From positions 1 through 64,000 of the forward strand of contig JARLJQ010000040.1 of NCBI GenBank assembly GCA_031291115.1: 64,000 bases of DNA. The letters are read 5' to 3'. The notes beneath the pieces are model-generated. The model did no database searches, was not told the DNA's origin, and saw only the letters and a list, made by a program, of their open reading frames with translations. The stretch comes from Legionella sp. (GTDB taxonomy: Bacteria > Pseudomonadota > Gammaproteobacteria > Legionellales > Legionellaceae). The position numbers and the translations under genes were made by a program. Positions 53,531-62,423 of the stretch are shown in pieces. Each line of letters begins with the position of its first letter. The stretch's first letter is position 1.

Positions 53531-53917
53531 ATGACTACTTTAATTATTTGCTTATTTATAGCCGTACTCTTACCGTACCTTCTTAAAATGGTAGTTTGTT
53601 ATTTTATGAAGAAAGAAGGGCGTTATGATAATAATCATCCCAGAGAACAACAAGCACGTTTGGTTGGCATGGGTGCTCGAGCTGTAGCTGCACATCAAAA
53701 TGGTTTTGAATCTTTACTGGTGTTTGCAACGGCGGCCTTAGCTGCTTTGGCAACCAATCAGGTTACTGAGCGCGTGCAGATTTTAGCGCTTGTTTATATT
53801 GTGTCACGAGTTGTTTATAACGTGCTTTATTTAATGGATTGGGCGTCATTAAGATCATTGGTTTGGTTTATTGGATTGTTATGTAGTCTGACCATTTTAC
53901 TATCATGTGCCATGTAA
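53531..53917 (+). CDS. MAPEG-family membrane protein
   Basis: 128 residues, four helices, with MGARAVAAHQNGFESLLVFA and VYIVSRVVYNVLYLMDW, the MAPEG hallmarks (conserved Asn-x-x-Glu and Arg/Tyr). The family includes microsomal glutathione transferases and bacterial homologues of unknown role. Single gene with AGGA about nine bases before ATG. Confidence 0.87.
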   Translation: MTTLIICLFIAVLLPYLLKMVVCYFMKKEGRYDNNHPREQQARLVGMGARAVAAHQNGFESLLVFATAALAALATNQVTERVQILALVYIVSRVVYNVLYLMDWASLRSLVWFIGLLCSLTILLSCAM

Positions 53918-53961
53918 TTTGATTCTTCTCTAAATTGAGAAATAGGTTGATGCGGATTGGG

Positions 53962-54141
53962 CTACGCACTTGCAGCTACTGCGGCCTTAGTTTCTGTGTC
54001 TACATTAAATAATACGGGCTTGCAAGGCGGTATCTGGTCAAATAATGGCTGCTCTGTTTTTGGTTGACTCTCATGCCATGACTTAATAAAATTGGGCTTC
54101 AATAAGCTGAGGCAAACGTAAATTAAGGCTAAGGAAAGAAG
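53962..54141 (-). pseudogene. Possible coding remnant of a membrane protein
   Basis: A 59-codon open stretch without a good start reads LLSLALIYVCLSLLKPNFIK, then a polar tail (QPKTEQPLFDQIPPCKPVLF and NVDTETKAAVAASA) and a stop. A membrane segment followed by a charged C-terminal tail looks like the end of a lost gene. It is preceded by an in-frame stop. It occupies the gap upstream of the 611-residue gene. Confidence 0.35.
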
Positions 54142-54145
54142 TTAC

Positions 54146-55981
54146 ATGTTAATTGAGTTTGACCGCTTTCAACAATGGCGAGGAGAGCATGCGGAGTCAG
54201 AGCGAAAATACTATAACTCTGCGGTACTTTTTGATGCCTATGTTGACTCAGTAGCTAACCTCCAAGTTATCTCCGCTGATTTTGCAGCGGGCGTAGAGTC
54301 GGTAAAATTTAAAGAGTTTGATCTTTTTGAGGCGCGAAATTTCGGCGCCTTATTGTTTTTGAAATTAGTGGTTGATGAATCTTTGGCACAGCTTGCTGAG
54401 GATGAAGAAAATACAGCGGCACGTGAAGCCTTAGTGAGTGTCAACACAATTTTATCTAATGCGTATGAAAATAAGAGACAAGACTTACATGAAACAATCC
54501 CTCAATTTTTTGAATGCATTAAGAAAATAATTGATTTAAATAATCTTACTTATATGCAGATAAATCAAGAGCAGCGTTTGTTGTTTGCTTTGGATACTTG
54601 TTTTCGTTTGATACTTCCTACAATCGATACGTTGACTTGGTATAAACTAGCCGCAGCTAAGCTTCTTTACTCGGTAGATAAGCTAGAAAATGAGATAAAC
54701 ATTTGTTTGAGTAAAATTGAGATTAAAGTAAAAAAAATAAATTTTGATTTGGAGCATCCTGAGTTCAATGCTCTTGATGCACTACAACATGCGTTTAATC
54801 AACGTTATATCCATAGCTTAACGAGCAATAGTTCGGAAAATGAATCTAGATCTGGATTGGTGGAATTAACCTCATTGGAAGTGGAGTTAAATCACGTATC
54901 AGAAGCTATTGCTGAGTTAAGTGACTTAAGACGTAATCAATTAGTGTTGAACACAAACATTCAAATGATAAGTGAGCTGCTTAAGAGCATAAAGGAAAAT
55001 AATCAGCTAGTTACAGGACGACTTTATTTTTTAGATTTAATAAAAAAGCATGAAAACGCTTATAATTTGTTGATGCGCGGGACTCAGGAAACAAATGAGC
55101 GTGACCATTTTATTGATGTTGTAACGCAATTAAATGAAGCGATGGATGAATCTTATTTTTCTTTGCGAATGACCCATTTCCTGAGTAAGGTCAGCGCACC
55201 GGTTACGGAGTTTTATCGTAAGAAAGCGCCGCAAATAGTACAAAATATAGTGGACCGTGTTGTGCCTGCAACCTATGACAGTGCATGCAAAAAATTGCTA
55301 CTGCAATTGGCAGCGAATCATTTAGCTGATTTGAAGATGCAATTGCTGCAAAATAAACAAGAAATTGCAGCGATAGCTACAGAGCTATTTTCTGACAGTG
55401 ATGAATTAAAGCTGATTATGGATAATGAGCCTGTTGAAAGCTTTGATACTTTACTGATAAGAACCCAGGCAATGAAAGACGCAATCCAAAAATACAATGA
55501 ATTATACGCTTCCATAAAAGAGAACTGGGTATATTTTTACCGATATCAAAATAATGCAGAACATTTAGGTCGGTTTATTGAGTTTCAACGTACTTATTTT
55601 GTTGCTATTTTAAGTTTCCTAGCGCGGTTTTTTTCAATCTTCAACACAGATACGGTTCAAATCATTAATAAAGCAAAAGAATGCAAACAAGGCTTTGAAC
55701 TTCTTGGGGAGCGATATAAAGCGGCGGTACGCTATGAGATAAGCCAAATTGATAAAGAACCGACGTTTCATCCGGATATGAAAGCTCGATTAAAAAAAGA
55801 CATTAATGATGAATTAGTCACTGCGGTAAGTCAGAACTGCTCATCCAGTGATGTAATGAACAGGCGTTCAACGCGCTTACTCATCAATAGTTCACTAACC
55901 CTTTTTGCTACTAAGCCATCGCCGAGGGTTTCTGTGCAACAGAATGAGCCTGAATACACTGATTCAAGCTTTGAGTTTTAG
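54146..55981 (+). CDS. Large uncharacterised helical protein (effector candidate)
   Basis: 611 residues, predominantly helical with several probable coiled coils (around 180-200, 240-300 and 390-420), one hydrophobic patch near 490-505, and a disordered C terminus ending SVQQNEPEYTDSSFEF. A glutamate-containing polar tail with Ser/Thr is typical of Dot/Icm translocation signals. No enzyme motif was recognised. Single gene. Effector status is inference. Confidence 0.62.
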   Translation: MLIEFDRFQQWRGEHAESERKYYNSAVLFDAYVDSVANLQVISADFAAGVESVKFKEFDLFEARNFGALLFLKLVVDESLAQLAEDEENTAAREALVSVNTILSNAYENKRQDLHETIPQFFECIKKIIDLNNLTYMQINQEQRLLFALDTCFRLILPTIDTLTWYKLAAAKLLYSVDKLENEINICLSKIEIKVKKINFDLEHPEFNALDALQHAFNQRYIHSLTSNSSENESRSGLVELTSLEVELNHVSEAIAELSDLRRNQLVLNTNIQMISELLKSIKENNQLVTGRLYFLDLIKKHENAYNLLMRGTQETNERDHFIDVVTQLNEAMDESYFSLRMTHFLSKVSAPVTEFYRKKAPQIVQNIVDRVVPATYDSACKKLLLQLAANHLADLKMQLLQNKQEIAAIATELFSDSDELKLIMDNEPVESFDTLLIRTQAMKDAIQKYNELYASIKENWVYFYRYQNNAEHLGRFIEFQRTYFVAILSFLARFFSIFNTDTVQIINKAKECKQGFELLGERYKAAVRYEISQIDKEPTFHPDMKARLKKDINDELVTAVSQNCSSSDVMNRRSTRLLINSSLTLFATKPSPRVSVQQNEPEYTDSSFEF

Positions 55982-56060
55982 ACTCTATCTTTTGTTAAAC
56001 GGAACCGTGTTTTCATCTGCTGTTAACCTCTTTAGATCAATATGCAATAGATAGAAAATA

Positions 56061-57134
56061 TCACGGGGCACGCCTCATCGAAAGCTGATACTCTTCAGTT
56101 AAATCAGTAAACACCTGAGCTTCTCTCTTGATTTGATTCAAGGTTCTTGCTTTGAAAAATCCAGGACTTAAGTCTCTGCCTAAAATAGAAAATACAAGTT
56201 CAGCGATACAAGTAACCACAGCAGTAACCAGCTGATTCCAGATTTTATTGTTCGGATTTTCAGGGTAGAGTAAGTTCTCAAAATTTTTTTTAAAGAGCGC
56301 TAACTTCGCGGCAGAAGCGGGCGGGTTTTTAGGATAGTTTTCATAAAAGTCACTTAACTCGGTTTGCAAGTTTCTTGTGATTCGGCGAGCTTCTTCTATA
56401 TTTTCTGCATTATCATTATGGGGATAGAGTAATTCTAAGTTTATTATAGCAGTACTTAAATTTTGATAAGAAGAATCGACTTTAGTATAAAAGTTCGTAG
56501 CAAAAGACTTATCGCGCCGGTCAAAATCCAAAAGAGCTGCATAAGGAGTATCGGAAAATTTAAATTCTTCTTTGTCGAGGAAGTACTCACTAAAAAAATA
56601 ATTGAGGGTGGTTGAAAGGAATACATCTCTCCTAATAGCAGCCTTCATTTCTTCCAAAGACCATGCTTGATTTTTGGGAATTAGGACGCATGTATCCAGG
56701 TCGTGTCCTTGCGTCATTTTAATTTCACAGTATTTGATATGAGCAGGCCATCTTCTATAGAATGCAACCGCGGGACAGCCCATAATCAAAATGAAACCAT
56801 CTTCTTTTGTTATAGTAAAGGCATTTTTTAGGCCGGGTGCTATGCTTGCTGGCTCGTGTCTGGTTGGATCAAAAATGTTACGCGGTTTGTTTGCTGAATA
56901 GGCAAAAGAATCCATAAACTCTAAGAGCGTGAGATTAAATCGGCCGTTAAATCCCTCTGGAAATGGAGTTCGAAGATCATGCCTGAGATCGGGCATGCAG
57001 TCATCCATTAGATCAACAGTGTAAAATTCTTGATTTTTATTATGATGGTAATGAGAGTTATCGTTGTTGCAATAAGATTCTCCACACCCAACGACAACAC
57101 CTTCTCCGTTAAATTCATGTAATTCTCTAGGCAT
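56061..57134 (-). CDS. Uncharacterised protein with methyltransferase-like N terminus (effector candidate)
   Basis: 357 residues from ATG 57134; a GTG at 57233 would add 33 non-conserved residues. The N-terminal part has a Rossmann-like pattern: GEGVVVGCGES (Gly-rich loop), EFYTVDLMDDCMPDLRHDLR (acidic end of the second strand) and FNLTLLEFM, which resembles an S-adenosylmethionine-binding domain. The remainder is helical, with a weakly hydrophobic segment near 315-330. No signal peptide. Methyltransferase activity is a guess from motif order; the rest is not recognised. Confidence 0.55.
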   Translation of the reverse strand: MPRELHEFNGEGVVVGCGESYCNNDNSHYHHNKNQEFYTVDLMDDCMPDLRHDLRTPFPEGFNGRFNLTLLEFMDSFAYSANKPRNIFDPTRHEPASIAPGLKNAFTITKEDGFILIMGCPAVAFYRRWPAHIKYCEIKMTQGHDLDTCVLIPKNQAWSLEEMKAAIRRDVFLSTTLNYFFSEYFLDKEEFKFSDTPYAALLDFDRRDKSFATNFYTKVDSSYQNLSTAIINLELLYPHNDNAENIEEARRITRNLQTELSDFYENYPKNPPASAAKLALFKKNFENLLYPENPNNKIWNQLVTAVVTCIAELVFSILGRDLSPGFFKARTLNQIKREAQVFTDLTEEYQLSMRRAP

Positions 57135-57387
57135 ATAAATGATACTCTTTTTAGTGTGTGGGCGATTATTGTACACCTTGTTGCTTGTTTTGAATAGGTT
57201 ATATTTTATACGAGAATACAAATAAATGATCACAGAACATTGGCCGTTCCTGAGTACTCCTACGTAGGTCTGGATAAGGATTCAGACTGCAACATCAATA
57301 ATTCATTTAAAATCATTACGTCGCAATTCTAATTTTGAGCTATATTAAAATGTACATGGATTTAATATATCAACTCAAGGACACACC

Positions 57388-58638
57388 ATGAGCGCTCTTC
57401 TGCTATTGATTTTAGCAGTAACATCAACATACTTGCCGCAATTACCTCTAGATTTACCAGAAGGAAAGCAAGCGATTGTTGCAGACATTAAATTTATGGG
57501 CGAATTAGCGCCCTTTTTGAACGCCACGCAATCGACTGTTCAGTCGATTAATGAATTTAATCTGATGTTACATAATGAGGCACCTACTTTACATCAGTCA
57601 GTGATCCATAAAGCATTGATGACGTTAAAATGCGCTACTGAATACAATGTAGATCATAATAATATTTTAACCCTTATCGATTATTCTTTACCTTCAAATG
57701 AGAAACGGTTGTGGGTTTTTGATCTACAGGCAAAAAAACTGCTTTATCATACTTATGTATCGCATGGTATTAAATCAGGTGCTTTACAGACTAATTTCTT
57801 TTCGAATAAATACAACAGCAAGGCAAGCAGTATTGGCGTTTATCAAACTCAAAAATCCTATTACGGTCGTGATGGGCTTTCATTACGCCTGGAAGGACTG
57901 GATCGAAGCTTTAATGATAATGCCTCTAATCGCGCTGTGGTCATCCATTCAGGATGGTATGTAGAAGAGGGTTTCATTAAAAAATACGGCAGACCAGGGC
58001 GCAGTTGGGGATGTCCTGCATTGCCCTTAGCGAATTCGCAGGACATCATTAATACTATTAAAGATAAGTCTTTGTTAGTGATTTATTATCCTAATGACAA
58101 TTGGTTTACCAAGTCCAAATTTTTAAACTGCGATAGATCTTTGGTTGCGAATAAAGGCTCAGCTGAAGTGCCTGTAATAGCTCCAGATGATAAACGTGAT
58201 GATATTCTCTTTGTTGGGGGTGGTTATAAAAGCAATAAAGGGGATGACAGCAAACCTGTTGCTGTGGTTTCTGCAGAGATATATCAGCGCATCTTTCATA
58301 CGACAGCACCTTTAACACGTATGTTGCGACGCCAAATTAATAATGCGGAATACATTGCTTTAAGTACGGCAGAATTTAATTATTTGGCGAATCAACATGA
58401 TGATCATGATGCTGGTTTAAACGTAGTTGCTTTCGTGGTTCCAGTGATAAAACAAGTACGTGGTGGTTATTATGAGACGCAAATGCAGATTGTAAATTTG
58501 GGTAAGATAAAAGAAGCTAAAGTACATGCGAATGCTCGGGAAAATGCTTCAGGCAATGGTTTCACGGTTTATTTTGAAGGGAAGCCGGCAATTAATTTGA
58601 ACGCTTCCAATCAGTTTATTCGCTGGGTGGGATTGTAG
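57388..58638 (+). CDS. Exported murein L,D-transpeptidase catalytic-domain protein
   Basis: 416 residues. A signal peptide (MSALLLLILAVTSTYLPQ) is followed by a YkuD-like catalytic domain: VVIHSGWYVEEGFIKKYGRP then GRSWGCPALP holds the His and the catalytic Cys (SWGC). Such enzymes form or cleave 3-3 peptidoglycan cross-links or attach proteins to murein. The last 180 residues are an unrecognised appendage with beta-like and disordered parts. Single gene. Confidence 0.85.
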   Translation: MSALLLLILAVTSTYLPQLPLDLPEGKQAIVADIKFMGELAPFLNATQSTVQSINEFNLMLHNEAPTLHQSVIHKALMTLKCATEYNVDHNNILTLIDYSLPSNEKRLWVFDLQAKKLLYHTYVSHGIKSGALQTNFFSNKYNSKASSIGVYQTQKSYYGRDGLSLRLEGLDRSFNDNASNRAVVIHSGWYVEEGFIKKYGRPGRSWGCPALPLANSQDIINTIKDKSLLVIYYPNDNWFTKSKFLNCDRSLVANKGSAEVPVIAPDDKRDDILFVGGGYKSNKGDDSKPVAVVSAEIYQRIFHTTAPLTRMLRRQINNAEYIALSTAEFNYLANQHDDHDAGLNVVAFVVPVIKQVRGGYYETQMQIVNLGKIKEAKVHANARENASGNGFTVYFEGKPAINLNASNQFIRWVGL

Positions 58639-58663
58639 CCATCAGGGAGCTGCGGAGAGATTA

Positions 58664-58689
58664 TCCCTTCTCCCAAACGGGAGAAGGGA
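58664..58689. repeat. TCCCTTCTCCC palindrome, copy 2
   Basis: TCCCTTCTCCC-aaac-GGGAGAAGGGA, a near-perfect hairpin with the same core as the large palindrome at 37590-37657. It lies between the convergent L,D-transpeptidase and cydX genes and may end transcription of both. Confidence 0.8.
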
Positions 58690-58701
58690 CAGATCCTTTG
58701 C

Positions 58702-58827
58702 TCAGGATGATGAAATATCTTCATTCAGCGCGGGATCATTATCCACTCGAAACTCAAGCCATAATGCATTTAAGATTGCAAAAGCACATGCTAAACCAGT
58801 GCCTAAAATCCAGGAAAAATACCACAT
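58702..58827 (-). CDS. cydX: Cytochrome bd oxidase small subunit CydX
   Basis: 41 residues, too short for standard gene calling: MWYFSWILGTGLACAFAILN followed by ALWLEFRVD is the canonical CydX sequence with one membrane helix, and an acidic C-terminal tail. AGGAG lies before the ATG. It follows cydB by 11 bases. CydX is required for a stable and active bd oxidase. Confidence 0.95.
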   Translation of the reverse strand: MWYFSWILGTGLACAFAILNALWLEFRVDNDPALNEDISSS

Positions 58828-58838
58828 AAATTAATCTC

Positions 58839-59975
58839 CTAATAAGCCGTATCTGGGTTTTCAGTAATCGTCTGCTCAGTAACTTTACCGCGCAATACAC
58901 GATAAACCCACGCAGTGTATGCCAATACTATAGGTAAGAAAATGGCCACAGCAATAAGCATAATAAACAGGGTTAAATGACTGGAGGAACTGTCCCAAAC
59001 GATTAAACTTTGCTCTGGATTTGTGGAGGAGGGTAGAATGAATGGAAACATGCTCACACCTACCGTTGCAATAATCCCAGTCACAGACAAGGCACTGAAA
59101 AAGAAGGCCAATTTCGCCCATCGTGCGCTGATTAAAGCTAATAGTGCCGCAACCACTCCAAGAATCGGTACTAATAAGGTAATTGGATAAGCACGGTAAT
59201 TATTAAACCAGGCATCCGGTTGCTGGATGGCGGCTTTATAAAGTGGATTGGATGGGCCATCATGAGGCACAATGCCTGTTAAGCTGTATCCATCAATACC
59301 GTAATGCAGCCAGACCCCTGCGCTAATAAAAACAATGGGGGTCAGGAACGCACAGATTTTAGCGGCTTTTCTTGCTCGACGCTGTATATGGTCTTCCGTT
59401 TTCACAGTTAGGAAAAAAGCGCCATGCATAGCCAGCATCAAGACAGATAATACCCCACTTAATAAGGCGAATGGATTAAGCAAACTTAAAAAATCACCTG
59501 TATAAAATGGACGTAAACTTTCATCAAAGTGAAAGGGCACGCCTTGTAATACATTACCAAGTGCTACACCAAAGATTAATGTTGGCACAAAGCCGCCAAT
59601 AAACAAAGCATAATCCCAAAAACTGCGCCATGTTGGGTTTGTTACTTTAGAACGGTACTTAAATCCAACCGGACGTAAAATTAAAGCCATTAAGACGAGG
59701 AACATGGCGAAATAAAATCCAGAGAAAGAAAGGGCATATAATGCAGGCCACGCCGCAAAAATTGCTCCACCGCCAAGGATAAACCACACTTGATTGCCTT
59801 CCCAGGTGGGGGCGATGCTGTTAATTAAGATACGTCGGTCCATATCGGTTTTAGCCACCCAGGGCAGCCACATGGCAACGCCCAGGTCGAATCCATCCAT
59901 TACGGCAAAACCAATCAATAAGACACCAATAAGTGCCCACCAAATAATACGTAATACTTCATAATCCAAGGGCAT
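58839..59975 (-). CDS. cydB: Cytochrome bd ubiquinol oxidase subunit II
   Basis: 378 residues, standard length, with eight or more helices. IRIIWWALIGVLLIGFAVMD at the N terminus and SIAPTWEGNQVWFILGGGAI are family signatures. Together with CydA it forms the high-affinity terminal oxidase of the inner membrane. It lies two bases after cydA, so it is co-transcribed. Confidence 0.95.
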   Translation of the reverse strand: MPLDYEVLRIIWWALIGVLLIGFAVMDGFDLGVAMWLPWVAKTDMDRRILINSIAPTWEGNQVWFILGGGAIFAAWPALYALSFSGFYFAMFLVLMALILRPVGFKYRSKVTNPTWRSFWDYALFIGGFVPTLIFGVALGNVLQGVPFHFDESLRPFYTGDFLSLLNPFALLSGVLSVLMLAMHGAFFLTVKTEDHIQRRARKAAKICAFLTPIVFISAGVWLHYGIDGYSLTGIVPHDGPSNPLYKAAIQQPDAWFNNYRAYPITLLVPILGVVAALLALISARWAKLAFFFSALSVTGIIATVGVSMFPFILPSSTNPEQSLIVWDSSSSHLTLFIMLIAVAIFLPIVLAYTAWVYRVLRGKVTEQTITENPDTAY

Positions 59976-59977
59976 TA

Positions 59978-61513
59978 TTATTCTCCATGAGTCATATAAT
60001 CAGGGCCAAGACGGATGTATTTAATCATCAAATAGACTTCAACCACCGCAAGTGTTGAATAAAAAAGGACAAAGCCTGATATTGAAGTCAGTACTTGATT
60101 TGTGCTGACGGACGATGTACCCATGAATGTAGGTAATATACCTTGAACCGACCAGGGTTGACGCCCGTACTCTGCAACTACCCAACCTAATTCTGCAGCA
60201 AGCCAGGGTAACGGCAAGGCCCAGAAGGCAATGCGTAAATACCAGCGTGAAGTATGCAGTTTGTGCTTTGCCGATAAGTAAAAACCGGCGGCAAATAATA
60301 AAATAAAGAAAAACCCACAAGCGACCATGATACGGAACGCAAAAAACAAAGGAGCCACTTTAGGTTTGAGATCATGAGCTGCTTGGCTGATTTGTTCTTC
60401 AGTGGCATCAACTACATTTTCGGTGTATCTCTTCAGCAAAAGGCCATAACCCAAATAGGTATTATGTGCCGTAAAATCAGCTTTTGCCTGTTCGTCATTT
60501 GGATTTTTTTGCAATCGGGTTAAGGCCTCATAAGCGAGCATTCCCTCTTTAATTCGTCCTTTACCTTGCTCGATAAGCTCTGCAATACCTTCTAATGGCT
60601 GAGTGAAGGAGCGGGTTGCAATTAATCCCAGAGCAAAAGGAATTTCTATGGCGTAATCGGTGGTCATTGTTTTTTCGTTGGGAATACCAAAAAGCGTCAG
60701 TGCTTCAGGTGCTTTTCCAGTATGCCAAAGTGCTTCAATGGCTGCGAATTTCATTTTTTGATTGCTGTAGTCAAGATGTCCGCTTTCATCACCTAATACA
60801 ACTACCGCTAAAGCTGAAGCCAGACCAAAGCTTACGGCAATTGTTATAGAGCGTTTGGCAAAATCGATGTTTCTGCGGCGCAATAAAAAATAGGCGCTAA
60901 TAGATAAGACAAACATAGAACCAGTAACGTAGCCCGCACTTATGGTATGCACAAACTTGGCTTGCGCGACGGGATTAAACATCACTGTAGCAAAATTGGT
61001 GACTTCCATACGCATGGTCTGAAAATTGAACTCCGCACCAACAGGGTTTTGCATCCAGCCATTGGCGATTAAAATCCATAAGGCCGAAAGATTCGTACCT
61101 AAAGCCAGTGCCCAGGTACAACACATATGTTGCAAACGGCTTAATTTATCCCAGCCAAAGAAAAATAAACCAACAAAGGTTGCTTCCAAAAAGAATGCCA
61201 TGATGCCTTCAATAGCCAGTGGCACACCAAAAACATCGCCGACGTAGTGAGAATAATAGGCCCAGTTCGTTCCAAACTGAAACTCCATGGTTAAACCGGT
61301 CGCTACGCCTAAAACAAAGTTAATACCAAAGAGCAGGCCCCAATACTTAACCATTTGTCGCCAGATCTCACGACCAGTCATTACATAAATGGTTTCCATA
61401 ATTGCCAGGATTAAAGACAGTCCTAAGGTTAGAGGAACAAAAAGAAAATGATAAAGAGCCGTTAATGCAAATTGCATACGGGAAAGATCAACTAGGTCAC
61501 TACCAGGAATCAT
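59978..61513 (-). CDS. cydA: Cytochrome bd ubiquinol oxidase subunit I
   Basis: 511 residues with the heme-binding helices and the conserved C-terminal GRQPWSVQGILPT. The N terminus LSRMQFALTALYHFLFVPLT includes the heme His of helix 1 and AFFLEATFVGLFFFGWDKLS carries conserved acidic residues. It oxidises ubiquinol and reduces oxygen without proton pumping, and in many bacteria resists nitric oxide and cyanide. It is preceded by a palindromic repeat and by cydP. Confidence 0.95.
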   Translation of the reverse strand: MIPGSDLVDLSRMQFALTALYHFLFVPLTLGLSLILAIMETIYVMTGREIWRQMVKYWGLLFGINFVLGVATGLTMEFQFGTNWAYYSHYVGDVFGVPLAIEGIMAFFLEATFVGLFFFGWDKLSRLQHMCCTWALALGTNLSALWILIANGWMQNPVGAEFNFQTMRMEVTNFATVMFNPVAQAKFVHTISAGYVTGSMFVLSISAYFLLRRRNIDFAKRSITIAVSFGLASALAVVVLGDESGHLDYSNQKMKFAAIEALWHTGKAPEALTLFGIPNEKTMTTDYAIEIPFALGLIATRSFTQPLEGIAELIEQGKGRIKEGMLAYEALTRLQKNPNDEQAKADFTAHNTYLGYGLLLKRYTENVVDATEEQISQAAHDLKPKVAPLFFAFRIMVACGFFFILLFAAGFYLSAKHKLHTSRWYLRIAFWALPLPWLAAELGWVVAEYGRQPWSVQGILPTFMGTSSVSTNQVLTSISGFVLFYSTLAVVEVYLMIKYIRLGPDYMTHGE

Positions 61514-61549
61514 GGCTTACCTCTCAAATAGAAATGAATGTGGTTTATA

Positions 61550-61596
61550 GGATCTGTTGACATTTCGCTAGCTTGAGCCGAAATGTCAACAGACCC
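61550..61596. repeat. TCTGTTGACATTTC palindrome, copy 3
   Basis: GATCTGTTGACATTTCG and CGAAATGTCAACAGACC are almost perfect arms. It lies between cydP and cydA, inside the operon, so it could reduce read-through or act as an RNA hairpin. It shares its arms with the copy at 45030. Confidence 0.82.
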
Positions 61597-61605
61597 CTTA
61601 CACTA

Positions 61606-61764
61606 CTAATTATTTTTTTGTTCTTTAGAGCCTAACAGCCATTGGGCGGTATTTTCTTTGCGTGGTTTTTCAACACCTTTAAAACAGACAACCCATAAGG
61701 TAATTAACAGGGAGAATTTAATAATTAAGGTCACTAAGATATCACGAGTTATTGGTTTTATCAT
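61606..61764 (-). CDS. cydP: Cytochrome oxidase small subunit CydP
   Basis: 52 residues, too short for standard gene calling: MIKPITRDILVTLIIKFSLL, one membrane helix, then CFKGVEKPRKENTAQWLLGS. This is the CydP pattern, a small protein encoded near cydAB in several gammaproteobacteria. Its start is five bases after the globin stop. It probably assists bd-oxidase assembly, which is inference from context. Confidence 0.85.
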   Translation of the reverse strand: MIKPITRDILVTLIIKFSLLITLWVVCFKGVEKPRKENTAQWLLGSKEQKNN

Positions 61765-61769
61765 GGTTA

Positions 61770-62153
61770 TTAACCTCTCTGTTCCTCTTTATCCAGCATT
61801 CCGTACTTTAACGATCCTGCAATTAATAATGCTTTTTGCATTATTTCCTCAACAGCTCCTTTTGGCAAATGATTTATTGCTTCTTGCTTGAATAAATCAA
61901 GCCAGCGCATAAAGTGCTCTTCTTTAATTGAGGTCAGTTGTTTGATGAAAACGTGTTTTTGATAGGCATTGCCATGGTACTCATTGCTCTTAAGCATCAC
62001 GCTGCTCCAAAACTGGCAAAGAAGAGGGAGATGCTCATCCCAATTCACTTGAGCTACGTCGTTAAAGACTGGCCCCAATAGTTCATCTGCTTGGACTTTC
62101 TGGTAAAAATGAGTCACCAGTTGTTCGATGTGTTCTTTAGTCAAGGCTGTCAT
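61770..62153 (-). CDS. Group III truncated hemoglobin
   Basis: 127 residues of the 2-on-2 globin fold, group III (P class): FYQKVQADELLGPVFNDVAQ, LCQFWSSVMLKSNEYHGNAY and HFMRWLDLFKQE. Members bind oxygen and nitric oxide and are linked to NO detoxification or survival under nitrosative stress. It heads an operon with cydP and cydAB-X. Two NsrR-like palindromes lie upstream. Confidence 0.9.
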   Translation of the reverse strand: MTALTKEHIEQLVTHFYQKVQADELLGPVFNDVAQVNWDEHLPLLCQFWSSVMLKSNEYHGNAYQKHVFIKQLTSIKEEHFMRWLDLFKQEAINHLPKGAVEEIMQKALLIAGSLKYGMLDKEEQRG

Positions 62154-62191
62154 AAGCTACTGCCGATAGATAAATTACATCAATAGTAATG

Positions 62192-62214
62192 AAGTTGTAT
62201 TTTAAATGCAACTT
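62192..62214. promoter_or_regulatory. NsrR-like operator, site 1
   Basis: AAGTTGTATTT and AAATGCAACTT form a 23-base palindrome matching the NsrR consensus AAGATGYATTT / AAATRCATCTT with one change per half. It is 38 bases upstream of the globin start, a position fit for repression by the NO-sensing iron-sulphur regulator NsrR. Confidence 0.65.
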
Positions 62215-62300
62215 ATGATTATTAAAATAATTCGTAAGTGCACTGATATTAAAAAATAGACATTAATTTACTATAAATCAGATCTTGAGCAAGTGATTAA

Positions 62301-62317
62301 TTGTATTTAAAATACAA
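62301..62317. promoter_or_regulatory. NsrR-like operator, site 2
   Basis: TTGTATTT-a-AAATACAA is a perfect palindrome with the same core as site 1 but shorter. It lies about 110 bases upstream of the Gly/His/Tyr-rich gene and 148 upstream of the globin gene, so it could affect either. Confidence 0.45.
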
Positions 62318-62423
62318 ACAAGTACGCAATAAAAAAAGCATTTTGTCGATCTGGTTCCATTCTTATTGAGTATGATTTAAGCTATACTAATAGAAGGAAT
62401 AAGTAAAATAATGAGGATGCATC

